A stretch of 43,180 bases of DNA from Patescibacteria group bacterium (GCA_020148025.1 JAHCRH010000006.1:1-43180); one strand, 5' to 3'; shown: positions 25,345 to 35,326, numbered from the stretch's first letter. The notes: generated by a model not told the origin, from the sequence alone. Made by a program: numbers and translations.

Positions 25345-26231
25345 TTTTTTATGGCGGCTCTTAATTTTGCTGATCTTGAACGAGGATTAACTTCAATTTC
25401 TATTTTTGACGGCCTAATCGGCTTTTTAGTTAATATTTTTAAAAGATTTTTTTTAGAATTCTCTCTTAAAAAATTTTTTGAAATTCTATCTTCCAAAGAG
25501 TGAAAAGAAATTATGACTAATCTTCCTTGAGGCTTCAAAATTTCCAAGGTCTGAGGGAGGGCCTTTTCTAAATTCTTTAATTCATCATTTACAGCAATCC
25601 TCAGGGCCTGGAAAGTTCGAGTGGCTGGATGAATTCTTTCCCTCCCATACCGTGGGAGCACTGCTCTTTTAATGATTTTAATTAACTGAAAGGTTGTCTT
25701 AATTGGCTTTATTTTTCTGTTCTTAACAATTTCTCTGGCAATTCTTCTGGCGAATCTCTCTTCGCTATATTCTTTCAAAATTTTTCCAAGTCTTTTTTCT
25801 GGCCAATCATTTACAATTTTTTGAGCAGTTAGACCCTCTTTAGTGCTTTGATATCTCATATCAAGGATTTCATCTTTCTGAAACGAGAAACCTCTTTTAC
25901 TCTTTTCTAAATGCCAGCTGGATATTCCAAGATCAAACAAAATTCCCTGAACTTTTTTAAAATTATATTTTTTAACGATCTTTTTTAGATTTGCGAAATT
26001 ATTGCAAACCAGAATTAACCTTTTTTCTAATAAATCTTTAATTCGAAGTTTTAAACATTTTAGTATTTCTGAATCGAAATCAATTCCTAATACTTTTCCA
26101 TAAGGTGCTATTTTTTCTAAAATTGCTAAGGCATGGCCACCTTGACCAATTGTACAATCAATGAAATTTTGATTTGGCTCAGGCACCAAATATTCTAGAA
26201 CCTCTTTTTGTAAAACCGGTATGTGAATCAT
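25341..26231 (-). CDS. rsmH: 16S rRNA (cytosine(1402)-N(4))-methyltransferase
   Basis: MIHIPVLQKEVLEYL...FIDCTIGQGGHALAIL...GILFDLGISSWHLEKSKRGFSFQKDEILDMR...RTFQALRIAVNDEL. Confidence 0.95.
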   Translation of the reverse strand: MIHIPVLQKEVLEYLVPEPNQNFIDCTIGQGGHALAILEKIAPYGKVLGIDFDSEILKCLKLRIKDLLEKRLILVCNNFANLKKIVKKYNFKKVQGILFDLGISSWHLEKSKRGFSFQKDEILDMRYQSTKEGLTAQKIVNDWPEKRLGKILKEYSEERFARRIAREIVKNRKIKPIKTTFQLIKIIKRAVLPRYGRERIHPATRTFQALRIAVNDELKNLEKALPQTLEILKPQGRLVIISFHSLEDRISKNFLRENSKKNLLKILTKKPIRPSKIEIEVNPRSRSAKLRAAIKK

Positions 26232-26232
26232 T

Positions 26233-26664
26233 TTAAACTCCGAGCTCCTTTAGTCTTTCGGCTATATCCCCTATTTCTTCTTCGGTTTTTTCTCTATACT
26301 TGTGCCATCTCTTTTCATCCCAAATTTCTATTCTATTAGAAAGCCCAAGCAAAACTACATTCTTTTTTAAAAAGGCATATTTTTTCAAATATTCAGGAAT
26401 TAAAATTCTGCCTGATTTATCTAAATTAACATCACAGGCTCCTGCTAACATAATCCTGGCAAAACCTCGAGCATCTAATCGACTGGCTGGCAGTTTACTC
26501 AACTTCTCAGACATTATCCCCCACCCCTTTAAAGGATAAATAATTAGACAATTGTCTAAACCCCTGGTAATTATTACCTTTTTTCCCAACTCTTTTCTGA
26601 ATTTTGAAGGAAGGGCCAGCCTTTTTTTAGTATCGATAGTATAGCGATATTCGCCTATAAGCAT
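26233..26664 (-). CDS. mraZ: Transcriptional regulator MraZ (start corrected to 26664)
   Basis: MLIGEYRYTIDTKKRLALPSKFRKELGKKVIITRGLDNCLIIYP; the ORF-track extension to 26775 would cover the operator and promoter. Confidence 0.92.
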   Translation of the reverse strand: MLIGEYRYTIDTKKRLALPSKFRKELGKKVIITRGLDNCLIIYPLKGWGIMSEKLSKLPASRLDARGFARIMLAGACDVNLDKSGRILIPEYLKKYAFLKKNVVLLGLSNRIEIWDEKRWHKYREKTEEEIGDIAERLKELGV

Positions 26665-26689
26665 AATACTTTTGTTAACAGATTGACTT

Positions 26690-26775
26690 ATCCACAAATC
26701 TAGCCAGTTATCCCACAGTTTTCCACAATTCCCCACTCCAATTCTACTATATCCCACTTTATAACATTGAGTCAA
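26690..26775 (-). promoter_or_regulatory. mraZ promoter and MraZ-box array
   Basis: Minus strand TTGACT-18-TATAGT followed by GTGGGGAATTGTGGAAAACTGTGGG (10-nt periodic GTGG repeats). Confidence 0.75.
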
Positions 26776-26838
26776 ATAAAAACCGAATAGCTTTAAAATA
26801 AGATAAAATCAATTAATTTTCCACATATTATCCCCACC

Positions 26839-26980
26839 TGCACCAATTTTACAGGGAAATGCACAGCAACACCCTCTCCGCAGGAAACCCCTATTCGGGG
26901 CCGGGTGTCGCGAGGATTTAACAAGATCCTTCTTCATAAAATAGTCTTCTCAAAATTAAGGGTAAAATTAGTACGGTGCA
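26839..26980 (+). repeat. Three-way-junction element, copy A
   Basis: Ends TGCACCAATTTTAC...GTAAAATTAGTACGGTGCA; core GCAACACCCTCTCCGCAGGAAACCCCTATTCGGGGCCGGGTGTCGC (26866-26911). Confidence 0.7.
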
Positions 26981-26997
26981 AGCAATCAATAAAAAAA

Positions 26998-27024
26998 CCG
27001 CCTAAAATATAGGCAGTTTTAAAA
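26998..27024 (-). terminator. Intrinsic terminator of CDS 27066-28400
   Basis: ACTGCCTATATTTTAGGCGGTTTTTTT on the minus strand. Confidence 0.8.
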
Positions 27025-27065
27025 CACCTTATCTTCTCTCTTATTTATATCGGGGTCTAACCCCG

Positions 27066-28400
27066 TTATTTTTTGAAAAGCTCTTGGCTGTAAATATTAG
27101 TTGGATTCCACAATAACCAACCCGAAGCTCCTGAATCCTCAGCTGCCCTAACTTGGGCTTTAACTTTTTCAGAATCATAATAAATCCCTCTTTCGGAATC
27201 TGCCCTTAAACTAAAGTCTTGAAGCCAGGGCCGAATTTTAACTTCGGAGTTAAGCTCTAAAAGATAATCTTTAGCTGAAAGGATTGATCTGAAAACAACT
27301 TCATAAGGATGATTAGAAACAACCCGAGAGACATCCTCTGAAATATAAGGAAAGTAAAGGCCGGGTAATCCTCTTTTTAAATCTTCTTTTACTTCAAATC
27401 CTCCATAAAAATGACTGGGATAAAGCATAAAAGAGATATAGTCAAACAAATCAGCTACATCTTCCAATCGTTGACCAACTCCTGGAGCACCATATTGAGT
27501 GGCTACTAAACCAAACAAATCCACTGAGAGAATAATTTTTGGCTGATAAGATTTAAGTTCTCTGGAAAGGTTCAGAAGGAATTCTCGGACAGCTTCCTGT
27601 TTTTCTTGTTTTTCATCATAAAATGGGAAAACTATATCTTCTAAATTACCGTCTGAGGGAAAGCGAATGTAGTCAAATTGAAGTTCATCAAAATCGAAAT
27701 CAATTACTTCTTGTGAAAATTTTATAATATATTGCCAAACTTCGGGGCTTTGGGGATCCAACCAATAGCCTCCTCCATAATCTTTCCAAAAATCCCCTTT
27801 TTTAGTTTTGAGATAAAGTTCAGGTTTTTCATCTATTAAAGAAGAATCACGAAAAGCGCAAATTCTAGCAATAACCCAAACATCTTTTTTCTTAAATTCC
27901 TCGATTAATTTTTTTAAGCTATTGGGTAAATTTGGACCATAGGCCTCTTTTACATCAATGACTAGAGCGTTGAGTTCTGTTTCAAATAAAAGTTTTTTAA
28001 TATCCTCTTGAATTTTAATGGCTGCTGGATTTTGAGAATTGGCAATAAACTCTGTCATATAGATTCCTTTAACATTTTCTGAGCGTTCTCTGGCTTTTTC
28101 AATTGCTAATATTTTTTCTTTTTCTTTTTCTTCAATAAATTTTTCTGTTTTTGAAATTAGTTCTTTTGCCTCTTTTATAAGCTCTTCTCCTCTTGAAACG
28201 GGATCTTTTTCTTCAATTATTTTCTCATCTTCAATTGTTTCTTCTTTTTCGGCCTGTGGAGAAATCTCTGAAAGCTGGGAATTTTCTTTTTCAGGTAAAA
28301 TTATTTTCTTTTCTGAAATGAAAAAATATTTACAAGAAAAAAATCCTCCCAAAACCAAAAAGGAAAGAAGGATTAGAGAAATAGTTAAGACTTTCTTCAT
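27066..28400 (-). CDS. Putative glycoside hydrolase (DUF4015-like)
   Basis: VKGIYMTEFIA...LNALVIDVKEAYG...VWVIARICAFRD...YWLDPQSPEVWQYIIKFSQEVIDFDFDELQFDYIRFPSDG. Confidence 0.8.
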   Translation of the reverse strand: MKKVLTISLILLSFLVLGGFFSCKYFFISEKKIILPEKENSQLSEISPQAEKEETIEDEKIIEEKDPVSRGEELIKEAKELISKTEKFIEEKEKEKILAIEKARERSENVKGIYMTEFIANSQNPAAIKIQEDIKKLLFETELNALVIDVKEAYGPNLPNSLKKLIEEFKKKDVWVIARICAFRDSSLIDEKPELYLKTKKGDFWKDYGGGYWLDPQSPEVWQYIIKFSQEVIDFDFDELQFDYIRFPSDGNLEDIVFPFYDEKQEKQEAVREFLLNLSRELKSYQPKIILSVDLFGLVATQYGAPGVGQRLEDVADLFDYISFMLYPSHFYGGFEVKEDLKRGLPGLYFPYISEDVSRVVSNHPYEVVFRSILSAKDYLLELNSEVKIRPWLQDFSLRADSERGIYYDSEKVKAQVRAAEDSGASGWLLWNPTNIYSQELFKK

Positions 28401-30964
28401 TTAATTATCAATTTAAAGTCTTCGGGGTCAATCTCTACTTTATCGCCTCTTTTTAGTTCGCCTGACAATAAAGCAGAGGCCAAGCGATTTTCAACTTTAT
28501 CTTGAATTACTCTCCTCATTTCTCTAGCTCCAAAGACTGGATTGTAGCCTAACTCAACAATTTTTTCTTTAAGAGGCAAACTTATCACAAATTCAACATC
28601 TTTTTGGTCTAAATTCTTCTTTAATTTCTGAAGCAATAACTCAGAAATATCTAAAAGATTTTCTTTTGTCAAAGGGTAAAAGACAACTACTGCATCAAAT
28701 CGATTGATAAGTTCTGGTCTAAAAATTCCTTTTTTAAAAAGAAAATCTAAAAGTTTCTCTCTTACTTTTGACCATTCGGTTTTCTTTTTTAGAGCCTCCA
28801 AAATTATCTTATAACCGGCGTTGGAAGTAGCAATAATTATTGAGTTTTTAAAGTTAATCTTTCTTCCTAAACCATCAGTCAAATGACCTTCATCAAAAAC
28901 CTGTAAAAATAAATTTAAAATATTAGGGTGAGCTTTTTCAATCTCATCTAATAAAATCAAAGAAAAAGGTCTTTCTCTAACCTTAGTAGTTAAAAGACCC
29001 TCTTGGGCAATGGAACCAATTAATCTAGGAATATCTCTAATTGCCTGAAATTCCGACATATCAATTCTAATCATATTTTCTTCTGATTTAAAATAAATTT
29101 CAGCCAGGGCCTTGGAAGTTTCGGTCTTCCCGACCCCGGTTGGTCCTAAAAACAAAAAGACACCCATTGGACCTTTTCTGACCGTAATATCAGCTCTGGC
29201 TCTTCTTAAGGCGGTAGAAATTTCCTTAACCGCCTCTTCTTGATTAATGATTCTTCGATGAATTAGTCTTTCTAAATCGAGTAAAATTTTTCTTTCCTCA
29301 ATTTCGATTTCCCCTACTGGAATTTGGGTCTTATCAGAAATAATTCTGGCTACATGGTCTGGTAAAACTAATTTACTTTTAGTGAAATTGGCAACATAGA
29401 CCATTATTTCATCCAAAAGTTCAATTGCCTTTTTAGGAAAAGGAGCTTCTGGGAGATACCTGGCAGAATATCTAACAATATCTCTAATGGCTGGATAAGT
29501 AACAAAGAGTTTGTGTTTTTTCTCGAGCAAAGGAAGGAAATTTTCCAAAATCCTAATTGTATCTTTTTCGGGAATTTCGGAAATCTCCACTTTTTCAAAA
29601 TAACTTAAGATTGCTGCAGGTTCTATGAAACGATGGAATCCAGGAAAATTAGTTATGCCAATAAGCCGAAAAGTGGGCAAGGGTAGATAGTGACTAATTA
29701 TTCCTGAGATATCAACGACTCCCGGACGATGGACTGGACTAACGAAGTTGTGGAAATCGTCAATCACTAAAATAACATTGCCAGCTATTAGCACTTCCTT
29801 AAAAATTGTATCCAAAATTACCTCTGTTTCCTCAAAAGACTCAGCCTGGGAAAGAACCGATACTATATCGAGAGAAACTATTCTTTTGGAATTGACTTGA
29901 GGTAAACTTAAATTAAAAAAAGCCTTTCTGGCCAATTCTTGCACTAATTTCATTCTTCCTCCTCCTGGTTCCCCAATTAAAAGAATATTATTTATTTCAT
30001 CCCGACTTAATATTCTTTCCATTACCTCAACTTCTTTTTTAAGACCAACAATTTCTCTAAAGCCTTTACGTCTAATCACTTTTGTCCAATCGGTTGAAAA
30101 TCGATCCAGGGTTATGGTATAACCGGCTGCCCAATCTCTGGCAATTGAACCCTTTTTGGCTAAATTTTTATAATCCCAAAATCTTTTCTCTTCCTCAATC
30201 TCTTCTTCCAAATTCTCTAACCACCAAGTTAAATTCTCAATATCTCCAGCTTTGAGCCTAGCCGCAATTAAATGTTTTTTAAAAGTTGGATCAATTCTAC
30301 TTTGACTAATTATAATATCCCCTACTTTAATATTTTCCCTTCCTCTTTTTTGAGCAATTTTTGCTGCTTCTAAAATTACTTTTTGAGAATCTAAAGATAG
30401 AATCTCTTGAAACTTTTTACCTTTTAGAGTATCTAAATAATTTTTCAATTCCTTTTTAATCTTTTTCAAATCTAAAAGTACCCGAGAAAATATAAAATTT
30501 ATCTCAGGTCTCTTCTCCAAAGAAAAATAAAGTAGGGCTTCAGAAGGAATTTTAGAAAGTTTTCTTTTTTCACAAAAATTAATTGCCTGCCAAACTACTT
30601 TTGCTGCTTTAAAACTTAGAAATTCAGCTAAATTGTATTTCTCAGGATTTCTTACCGCTTCTTCTAAAAGCTTTGCTTGCCCGCCGAAGCCCAAAGGGCG
30701 AAGGCGGGGTCTTTTCAATTTCGAATTCAAAAATGCCTCTTTGAGAAAGTTTCCCAAAAATAAAACCAAAAAGATTGTTGAAAGCCCTAAAATTCTTTTA
30801 GTAAAAGGCTCCTCGGCCCAAAAACCATATAAAAATATTAAAAAAGTAATAAAAAATAAAATAAAAAATAAAATTTTAAGAAATCTGGCATATCGAAAAG
30901 CAGGATTCTTTTCCCATTTAACTGCCTGGAAAATGGCTGTTTTTTTAAAATTAAAATTGAACAT
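28397..30964 (-). CDS. Membrane-anchored Clp-type (ClpB/ClpC-like) AAA+ ATPase
   Basis: D2: VFLFLGPTGVGKTETSKALAEIYF, LLDEIEKAHPNILNLFLQVFDEGHLTDG; D1 Walker A degenerate (LLIGEPGGGRMKLV); two N-terminal TM helices. Confidence 0.85.
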   Translation of the reverse strand: MFNFNFKKTAIFQAVKWEKNPAFRYARFLKILFFILFFITFLIFLYGFWAEEPFTKRILGLSTIFLVLFLGNFLKEAFLNSKLKRPRLRPLGFGGQAKLLEEAVRNPEKYNLAEFLSFKAAKVVWQAINFCEKRKLSKIPSEALLYFSLEKRPEINFIFSRVLLDLKKIKKELKNYLDTLKGKKFQEILSLDSQKVILEAAKIAQKRGRENIKVGDIIISQSRIDPTFKKHLIAARLKAGDIENLTWWLENLEEEIEEEKRFWDYKNLAKKGSIARDWAAGYTITLDRFSTDWTKVIRRKGFREIVGLKKEVEVMERILSRDEINNILLIGEPGGGRMKLVQELARKAFFNLSLPQVNSKRIVSLDIVSVLSQAESFEETEVILDTIFKEVLIAGNVILVIDDFHNFVSPVHRPGVVDISGIISHYLPLPTFRLIGITNFPGFHRFIEPAAILSYFEKVEISEIPEKDTIRILENFLPLLEKKHKLFVTYPAIRDIVRYSARYLPEAPFPKKAIELLDEIMVYVANFTKSKLVLPDHVARIISDKTQIPVGEIEIEERKILLDLERLIHRRIINQEEAVKEISTALRRARADITVRKGPMGVFLFLGPTGVGKTETSKALAEIYFKSEENMIRIDMSEFQAIRDIPRLIGSIAQEGLLTTKVRERPFSLILLDEIEKAHPNILNLFLQVFDEGHLTDGLGRKINFKNSIIIATSNAGYKIILEALKKKTEWSKVREKLLDFLFKKGIFRPELINRFDAVVVFYPLTKENLLDISELLLQKLKKNLDQKDVEFVISLPLKEKIVELGYNPVFGAREMRRVIQDKVENRLASALLSGELKRGDKVEIDPEDFKLIIK
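30677..30712 (-). repeat. GC-rich palindrome inserted in frame in the Clp ATPase CDS
   Basis: GCCCGCC-GAA-GCCC-AAA-GGGC-GAA-GGCGGG; encodes RPRLRPLGFGGQ; related palindrome at 35606-35632. Confidence 0.7.
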
Positions 30965-31070
30965 GCCACCCAGCCCTCCATACTGGATATTTATATGATC
31001 AAAGTATAGAGAGACTACTTGTGTTTTTATTTTTTACTGCTCCCCAGCCAGCTCAGAGGGCTGGATGAGC

Positions 31071-31217
31071 ACCCCGTACCAATTTTGCTATTTTATTTCT
31101 CAACAAGACTTACAATATTAAAGAGTACATTTAAGCTCTTGCGGCACAGTGGGCGAATAGCCCCGACCGAAAGGAGTGTGCCGCCGAAGTACAATTCCGC
31201 AAAATTGGTGCTGGGGT
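31071..31217 (-). repeat. Three-way-junction element, copy C
   Basis: Ends ACCCCGTACCAATTTTGC...GCAAAATTGGTGCTGGGGT; core (minus strand) GCGGCACACTCCTTTCGGTCGGGGCTATTCGCCCACTGTGCCGC. Confidence 0.75.
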
Positions 31218-31228
31218 AAATCCTTCGA

Positions 31229-31627
31229 CTAAAATATAATTTTGAAACCAAAGTATAATCCGAAAAGAATAAAAACTGGAAGAAAAATCCATCCCACAAA
31301 TATAATCGCCCCAAAAAGAACAATAAAAATTTCCGTTATTATCCCAATGAATATTAAGACGCTTCTCATTGCTGCTCCTAAAATTCGAGAGATCAAATTT
31401 GAAAAAAGAGCCTCGATATATCTTGAAATATCAAATCCCCGGCCATAATCCCATTTATACTGCCGCCAATGAGAAAAAAAGGTTTTTAAAAGTAAAGGAA
31501 TTGAAAAATAGTTTAAATTAAACAAAAGAAAATTTCTCCAGCCCCGCAAAATTTCTTTTGAGACATCAAAAAAATGCCAAACTAAGTATTGAATTAAAAT
31601 GTTTTTAGTTAAGAAAGTTGTGGTCAT
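31229..31627 (-). CDS. Hypothetical membrane protein (132 aa)
   Basis: Hydrophobic C-terminal segments. Confidence 0.65.
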   Translation of the reverse strand: MTTTFLTKNILIQYLVWHFFDVSKEILRGWRNFLLFNLNYFSIPLLLKTFFSHWRQYKWDYGRGFDISRYIEALFSNLISRILGAAMRSVLIFIGIITEIFIVLFGAIIFVGWIFLPVFILFGLYFGFKIIF

Positions 31628-31725
31628 TTTTCAATTCTATTATATCATATTTTTAATTTTAAAATAAAAAAGGCGCTTTTGTAGCGCTTTTTCAGATGAA
31701 ATTCAAATCTCATAAAAGCAGATCG

Positions 31726-32253
31726 CTAACGATACAAGAAGCCGAATTTCATTTTTCTAGCTAAGACTGAAATTGTCTCGTAAGCCCCAAAGAAAATGGA
31801 GTTGTAAAATAAATCACCCAGCAAACTGTTGCGGAAAAATGGCAAAGCTAAAATATAGCATTGAATCAATCCTGATAGAGTTTTTGGATACCAGTTAGTA
31901 AATTGCCAGACGGCAAAATTGGTGATTAGAAAAAACAAAATTGAGCCTAATAAACTACCAGTGAAAATAGTCGCTGGGCTTTTGTGTTTCCTTATTACCA
32001 ATCCCATTAAGCCAATTAAACAAAAACTTCCATAAATTAAAAGCATCAACTTCCACTCGTAAAATCCCAAAAAAATATCGCTTAAAAACATTGAAAAAAT
32101 AGGAGCTAAAATTGCATATTTTTTTCCTAAAAAAACCCCAGAAAATAGAGCTAAAGCTCCAATTGGCGTAAAGTTCCAGGGATGGGGTAACAACCTAAAA
32201 GTTAAACCCAAACTTACTAAAATTATAAAAATGATAATTTTGTTTTTTTCCAT
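31726..32253 (-). CDS. ECF transporter S-component-like / DUF6580-like membrane protein
   Basis: FRLLPHPWNFTPIGALALFSGVFLGKKYAILAPIFSMFLSDIFLGFYEWKLMLLIYGSFCLIGLMG; start placed at MEKNKIIIF. Confidence 0.7.
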   Translation of the reverse strand: MEKNKIIIFIILVSLGLTFRLLPHPWNFTPIGALALFSGVFLGKKYAILAPIFSMFLSDIFLGFYEWKLMLLIYGSFCLIGLMGLVIRKHKSPATIFTGSLLGSILFFLITNFAVWQFTNWYPKTLSGLIQCYILALPFFRNSLLGDLFYNSIFFGAYETISVLARKMKFGFLYR

Positions 32254-32257
32254 ATCT

Positions 32258-32686
32258 TTAAAATTGACCTTCAACATATTTCCACTCAACTAAATCACCG
32301 TCTTTTAAAATAAAATTGCTTGCCCCGACTTGAGCGTATTCTCCATTTACCCAATACTGCCACCATTTATTATTTTCAAAATCATTAGCTACATTATCAA
32401 TGGATTCGATAAAAACTCCCAAACCAGGAGATTCTTTAAAAGAAAGTTCCAAATTATTTTCCTCAGTCACTTTCTTTAATAAATCGAAAACTGTTTTTTC
32501 TCCACTTAATCTAATACCCTCGAAATTCTCGATATTGCCTTCGCCAAAGTTAAGTAAGAGGGTTCCCGATATTTCTTTCTCAACTTCAATTTCTGGCTGA
32601 TAAGTAATTTTTGCAAAATATTGACCCAAAAAAAATCCAATAGCTAAAACAATAATCAAAATAAGAATTTTAGGTAAAATTTTCAT
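32258..32686 (-). CDS. DUF4430 domain protein with N-terminal membrane anchor
   Basis: GEKTVFDLLKKVTEENNLELSFKESPGLGVFIESIDNVAND...WWQYWVNGEYAQVGASNFILKDGDLVEWKY. Confidence 0.8.
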   Translation of the reverse strand: MKILPKILILIIVLAIGFFLGQYFAKITYQPEIEVEKEISGTLLLNFGEGNIENFEGIRLSGEKTVFDLLKKVTEENNLELSFKESPGLGVFIESIDNVANDFENNKWWQYWVNGEYAQVGASNFILKDGDLVEWKYVEGQF

Positions 32687-32700
32687 AATTTTGGACTAAT

Positions 32701-33270
32701 CTATTGAGACGAAGTCTCAACAGGAAGATTTTCTGGTGGGGAAACAGCTTTCTTTCGTCTATTAAAATATTTTACCAGAAAAAATCCTATTAAACAAATC
32801 ACTAAAATTCCAGTTATCCAAATCCAATTTTGAGAAATAAATCCTAAAGCAAAGGCTGAAAAGATTAACCTTTCTTCTCTGACATTTAATTGCATGGGGA
32901 TTTTAATTCCAGAACTAACGCTAAAACTCTGGCGATCTAAAGGGTTAGCCAAAACTGAGAGATTAGTCGCCTTTTTGCCTTCTTCTTTGGCTAAGACAGT
33001 AATTTTTACCTTTTTATTTTCTCCAGCTTCTAAACGAAAATTATTAGGTTCAATTTCTATCCACTCATTTAATTCATCAGGAAAAACCTGGAAAATTCCT
33101 GCTTCCTGGGAAATGTTATAAACCAAAATTTCGGTTTTTTTCGGCTGACCAACTTTTAATTCTAAGTCTAAAAATGAAGGTTTAGTTCCGATCCCGATAG
33201 CTAAAGCTGAATCAAAAGAGAAAAGAAGGCAAGAAACAAAAAGTAGAATTATTAAAATATTAGATCTCAT
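32701..33270 (-). CDS. Secreted/membrane-anchored beta-domain protein
   Basis: Signal peptide, IGTKPSFLDLELKVGQPKKTEILVYNIS...LEAGENKKVKITV, C-terminal TM and basic tail. Confidence 0.65.
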   Translation of the reverse strand: MRSNILIILLFVSCLLFSFDSALAIGIGTKPSFLDLELKVGQPKKTEILVYNISQEAGIFQVFPDELNEWIEIEPNNFRLEAGENKKVKITVLAKEEGKKATNLSVLANPLDRQSFSVSSGIKIPMQLNVREERLIFSAFALGFISQNWIWITGILVICLIGFFLVKYFNRRKKAVSPPENLPVETSSQ

Positions 33271-35048
33271 TATTGATTAGCAATTGCCCAAAAAGTTAAA
33301 TCACCTTCTTTAATTCCAAAATCTGCCCAATCGGTTGGGATTTTCAATCCCACCGAAATATCTTTCTCTAATCCGGTATCAACAGTCGTGCTAAATTCTG
33401 ACCAATTTAATTCATTTAAGGTAATATTTTCTATGAAAATTTGATCGCCTTTAATAATCCCCTCGATATAAACGTCGGTATTACCAGTGTTCTGAATTAA
33501 AAGCTCATCGCTAACCTCAGTTCCAGGAGCTAAACGTCCGAAATCAATCTGGTTTTTATCGACAATGAAACCGATTTCTGGAACTGGTGGAACTGGCTGG
33601 ATTATTTCTACTCTTAAGCCGACATTTTGACTAATCCCTTCTCCAACTAATAAACTCACCTGATTAGCTCGGATATAACCTAATTTTTCCGCATAAACTT
33701 GATAAGTCCCTGGATTATTAATAACTAAATCGGCTTCGCCATCTTGGTCAGTAGTAAAGGTCAGGCTTCCAATATAAATTAAAGCTTCAGCCAAAGGTTT
33801 CCATTCAGAATCCTCAAAATATTCAACTTTTGCCTCTAAATTGTTTCCCGGATCAACCTGTTGACTGGTTAAGGTTAATTTAGAGGGCAACCAACCCCAC
33901 TCCCCAAAATACCACAAAACCTCATCTCCTGGTCCTAAAATATAATCTGCCGCCCCAATCATTGGCATTTCAAAATTGACAAAATAAAGCCAGCCAATTA
34001 GATCATGAGCTTCCTCATCATTAATTTTCTTAAGATAAGGTCCCCAGCCACTTTCCTCAATTAAATAGGTGTAGCCACAAATTTGAGCTCCATTTTCGAC
34101 AATATCTAAGGCAGTTTTTGCTTTTACATTAGCATCACAAATATTATTATTTTCTCCTTCAATTCTTAAATGATGCAATCTATTTATTGGATAATAATTT
34201 TCAGTTAGAGCAATTACTGCGTAGGCAGTTAAAATGGGATAACCCTTATCTTCTGAAGCTATCCATTTGAAAGAACCATCTTCTCTTTGCAATGATTTTA
34301 GATGATCGATTGGATTTTTGTCATTTTTTGTCCAATCTAAAGGATTTTGGCCTAATTTATAAATGGCCGAAATCACCCAGCTATCTGAACCAGAATCAGA
34401 TTCACCACCTAAAAGATAGGGGAAACCCCCATCTTCATTTTGGCTTGATTTTAAATAACCGATTGCCTTTAGAATTGATGGATCATCAGAAGAGAGACTT
34501 GCTTCCAATAAAGCCATAATGGCTACAGCCGTATCGTTGGTATCACTGGTTCCTCCCACACTATAACTCCAGCCACCATCCTCATTTTGATTATTTAAAA
34601 TAAAATTTTTAGAGTCTTGAATGATTTGACCAGAAATACTCTCCCCAGCCGAAACTAAAGCCAAAATTCCCCAAAAATCATCATTTAATAAATCAGAAGA
34701 TCCAATTTGGTTATCTCGATAAAAAGTCTTTAGTTGAGCAACAAAGTCAATATTACCAAAAGTTTTTGGATTTTTACCCGCAGCAGTTAAGGCTAAAATG
34801 GTTTTTTCGTAATCAGTGGCTAAATTACCAGAAACTTCTTTCAAATAACTAAGATCTAAATCTATTTCCCCCGCCGAAACCTGAGCCATGGTTATCCAGG
34901 GATCAGGTGTCTGGGTTTCAAGAAAATCTATAGCTAATTGAATGTTTTCTGTCTGGATAGAAAAGGTGGGAAAAGTCGGTAAGGTCAGTAAACTAAAGAT
35001 TAAAGCAAAAATAATTAATTTGTTTTTTATTAATAAAAATTTTTTCAT
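33270..35048 (-). CDS. Secreted prenyltransferase-like alpha/alpha repeat + DUF4430 protein (transcobalamin-like architecture)
   Basis: Signal peptide; NQNEDGGWSYSVGGTSDTNDTAVAIMALLEA and SQNEDGGFPYLLGGESDSGSDSWVISAI repeats; then VKAKTALDIVENGAQICGYTYLIEES-GWGPYLKKIN...GAADYILGPGDEVLWYFGEWGW (DUF4430-like). Confidence 0.8.
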   Translation of the reverse strand: MKKFLLIKNKLIIFALIFSLLTLPTFPTFSIQTENIQLAIDFLETQTPDPWITMAQVSAGEIDLDLSYLKEVSGNLATDYEKTILALTAAGKNPKTFGNIDFVAQLKTFYRDNQIGSSDLLNDDFWGILALVSAGESISGQIIQDSKNFILNNQNEDGGWSYSVGGTSDTNDTAVAIMALLEASLSSDDPSILKAIGYLKSSQNEDGGFPYLLGGESDSGSDSWVISAIYKLGQNPLDWTKNDKNPIDHLKSLQREDGSFKWIASEDKGYPILTAYAVIALTENYYPINRLHHLRIEGENNNICDANVKAKTALDIVENGAQICGYTYLIEESGWGPYLKKINDEEAHDLIGWLYFVNFEMPMIGAADYILGPGDEVLWYFGEWGWLPSKLTLTSQQVDPGNNLEAKVEYFEDSEWKPLAEALIYIGSLTFTTDQDGEADLVINNPGTYQVYAEKLGYIRANQVSLLVGEGISQNVGLRVEIIQPVPPVPEIGFIVDKNQIDFGRLAPGTEVSDELLIQNTGNTDVYIEGIIKGDQIFIENITLNELNWSEFSTTVDTGLEKDISVGLKIPTDWADFGIKEGDLTFWAIANQ

Positions 35049-35299
35049 ATATTTTTGTATCGGAATTTTTTAAATTTTGATACAACACAGGAGGGGTCGG
35101 GACTCCAACCTTCCCTCCTCCCTCCCGCTGCGTGCGGGCCCCTCGGATTGGGTATCCTCCCGTGGTGGAAAAACAGGCTTTCGCCGCCCGCTTCGCCTCG
35201 GCCAAGACGAAGCGAGAAGGCGAAAACGTTAGAAACCAAAGGTGTCTAAAAAATATAGTTTGCGAGCAGGAACGAGCAACTATATTTTAAAACCCACTC

Positions 35300-35326
35300 T
35301 CCTCGAGTGGGTCAAGTTATTTTAAA
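35300..35326 (-). terminator. Hairpin CCCACTC-GAGGA-GAGTGGG-TTTT downstream of the riboswitch-like RNA
   Basis: Perfect 7-bp inverted repeat plus T4; candidate expression platform. Confidence 0.6.

Noticed and set aside
26665-26775. N-terminal extension of MraZ in the ORF track
   Set aside because: It covers the promoter and GTGGG operator; MraZ homology begins at MLIGEYRYTID (26664).
26686-26835. DnaA-box cluster indicating oriC
   Set aside because: Words such as TTATCCACA and TTTTCCACA are better explained as the reverse complement of MraZ boxes; no dnaA/dnaN neighbours or AT-rich DUE pattern in the window.
34993-35249. Overlapping ORFs 34993-35205, 35045-35239 and 35055-35249
   Set aside because: GC-rich palindromic leader region open in several frames on both strands; typical spurious ORFs.
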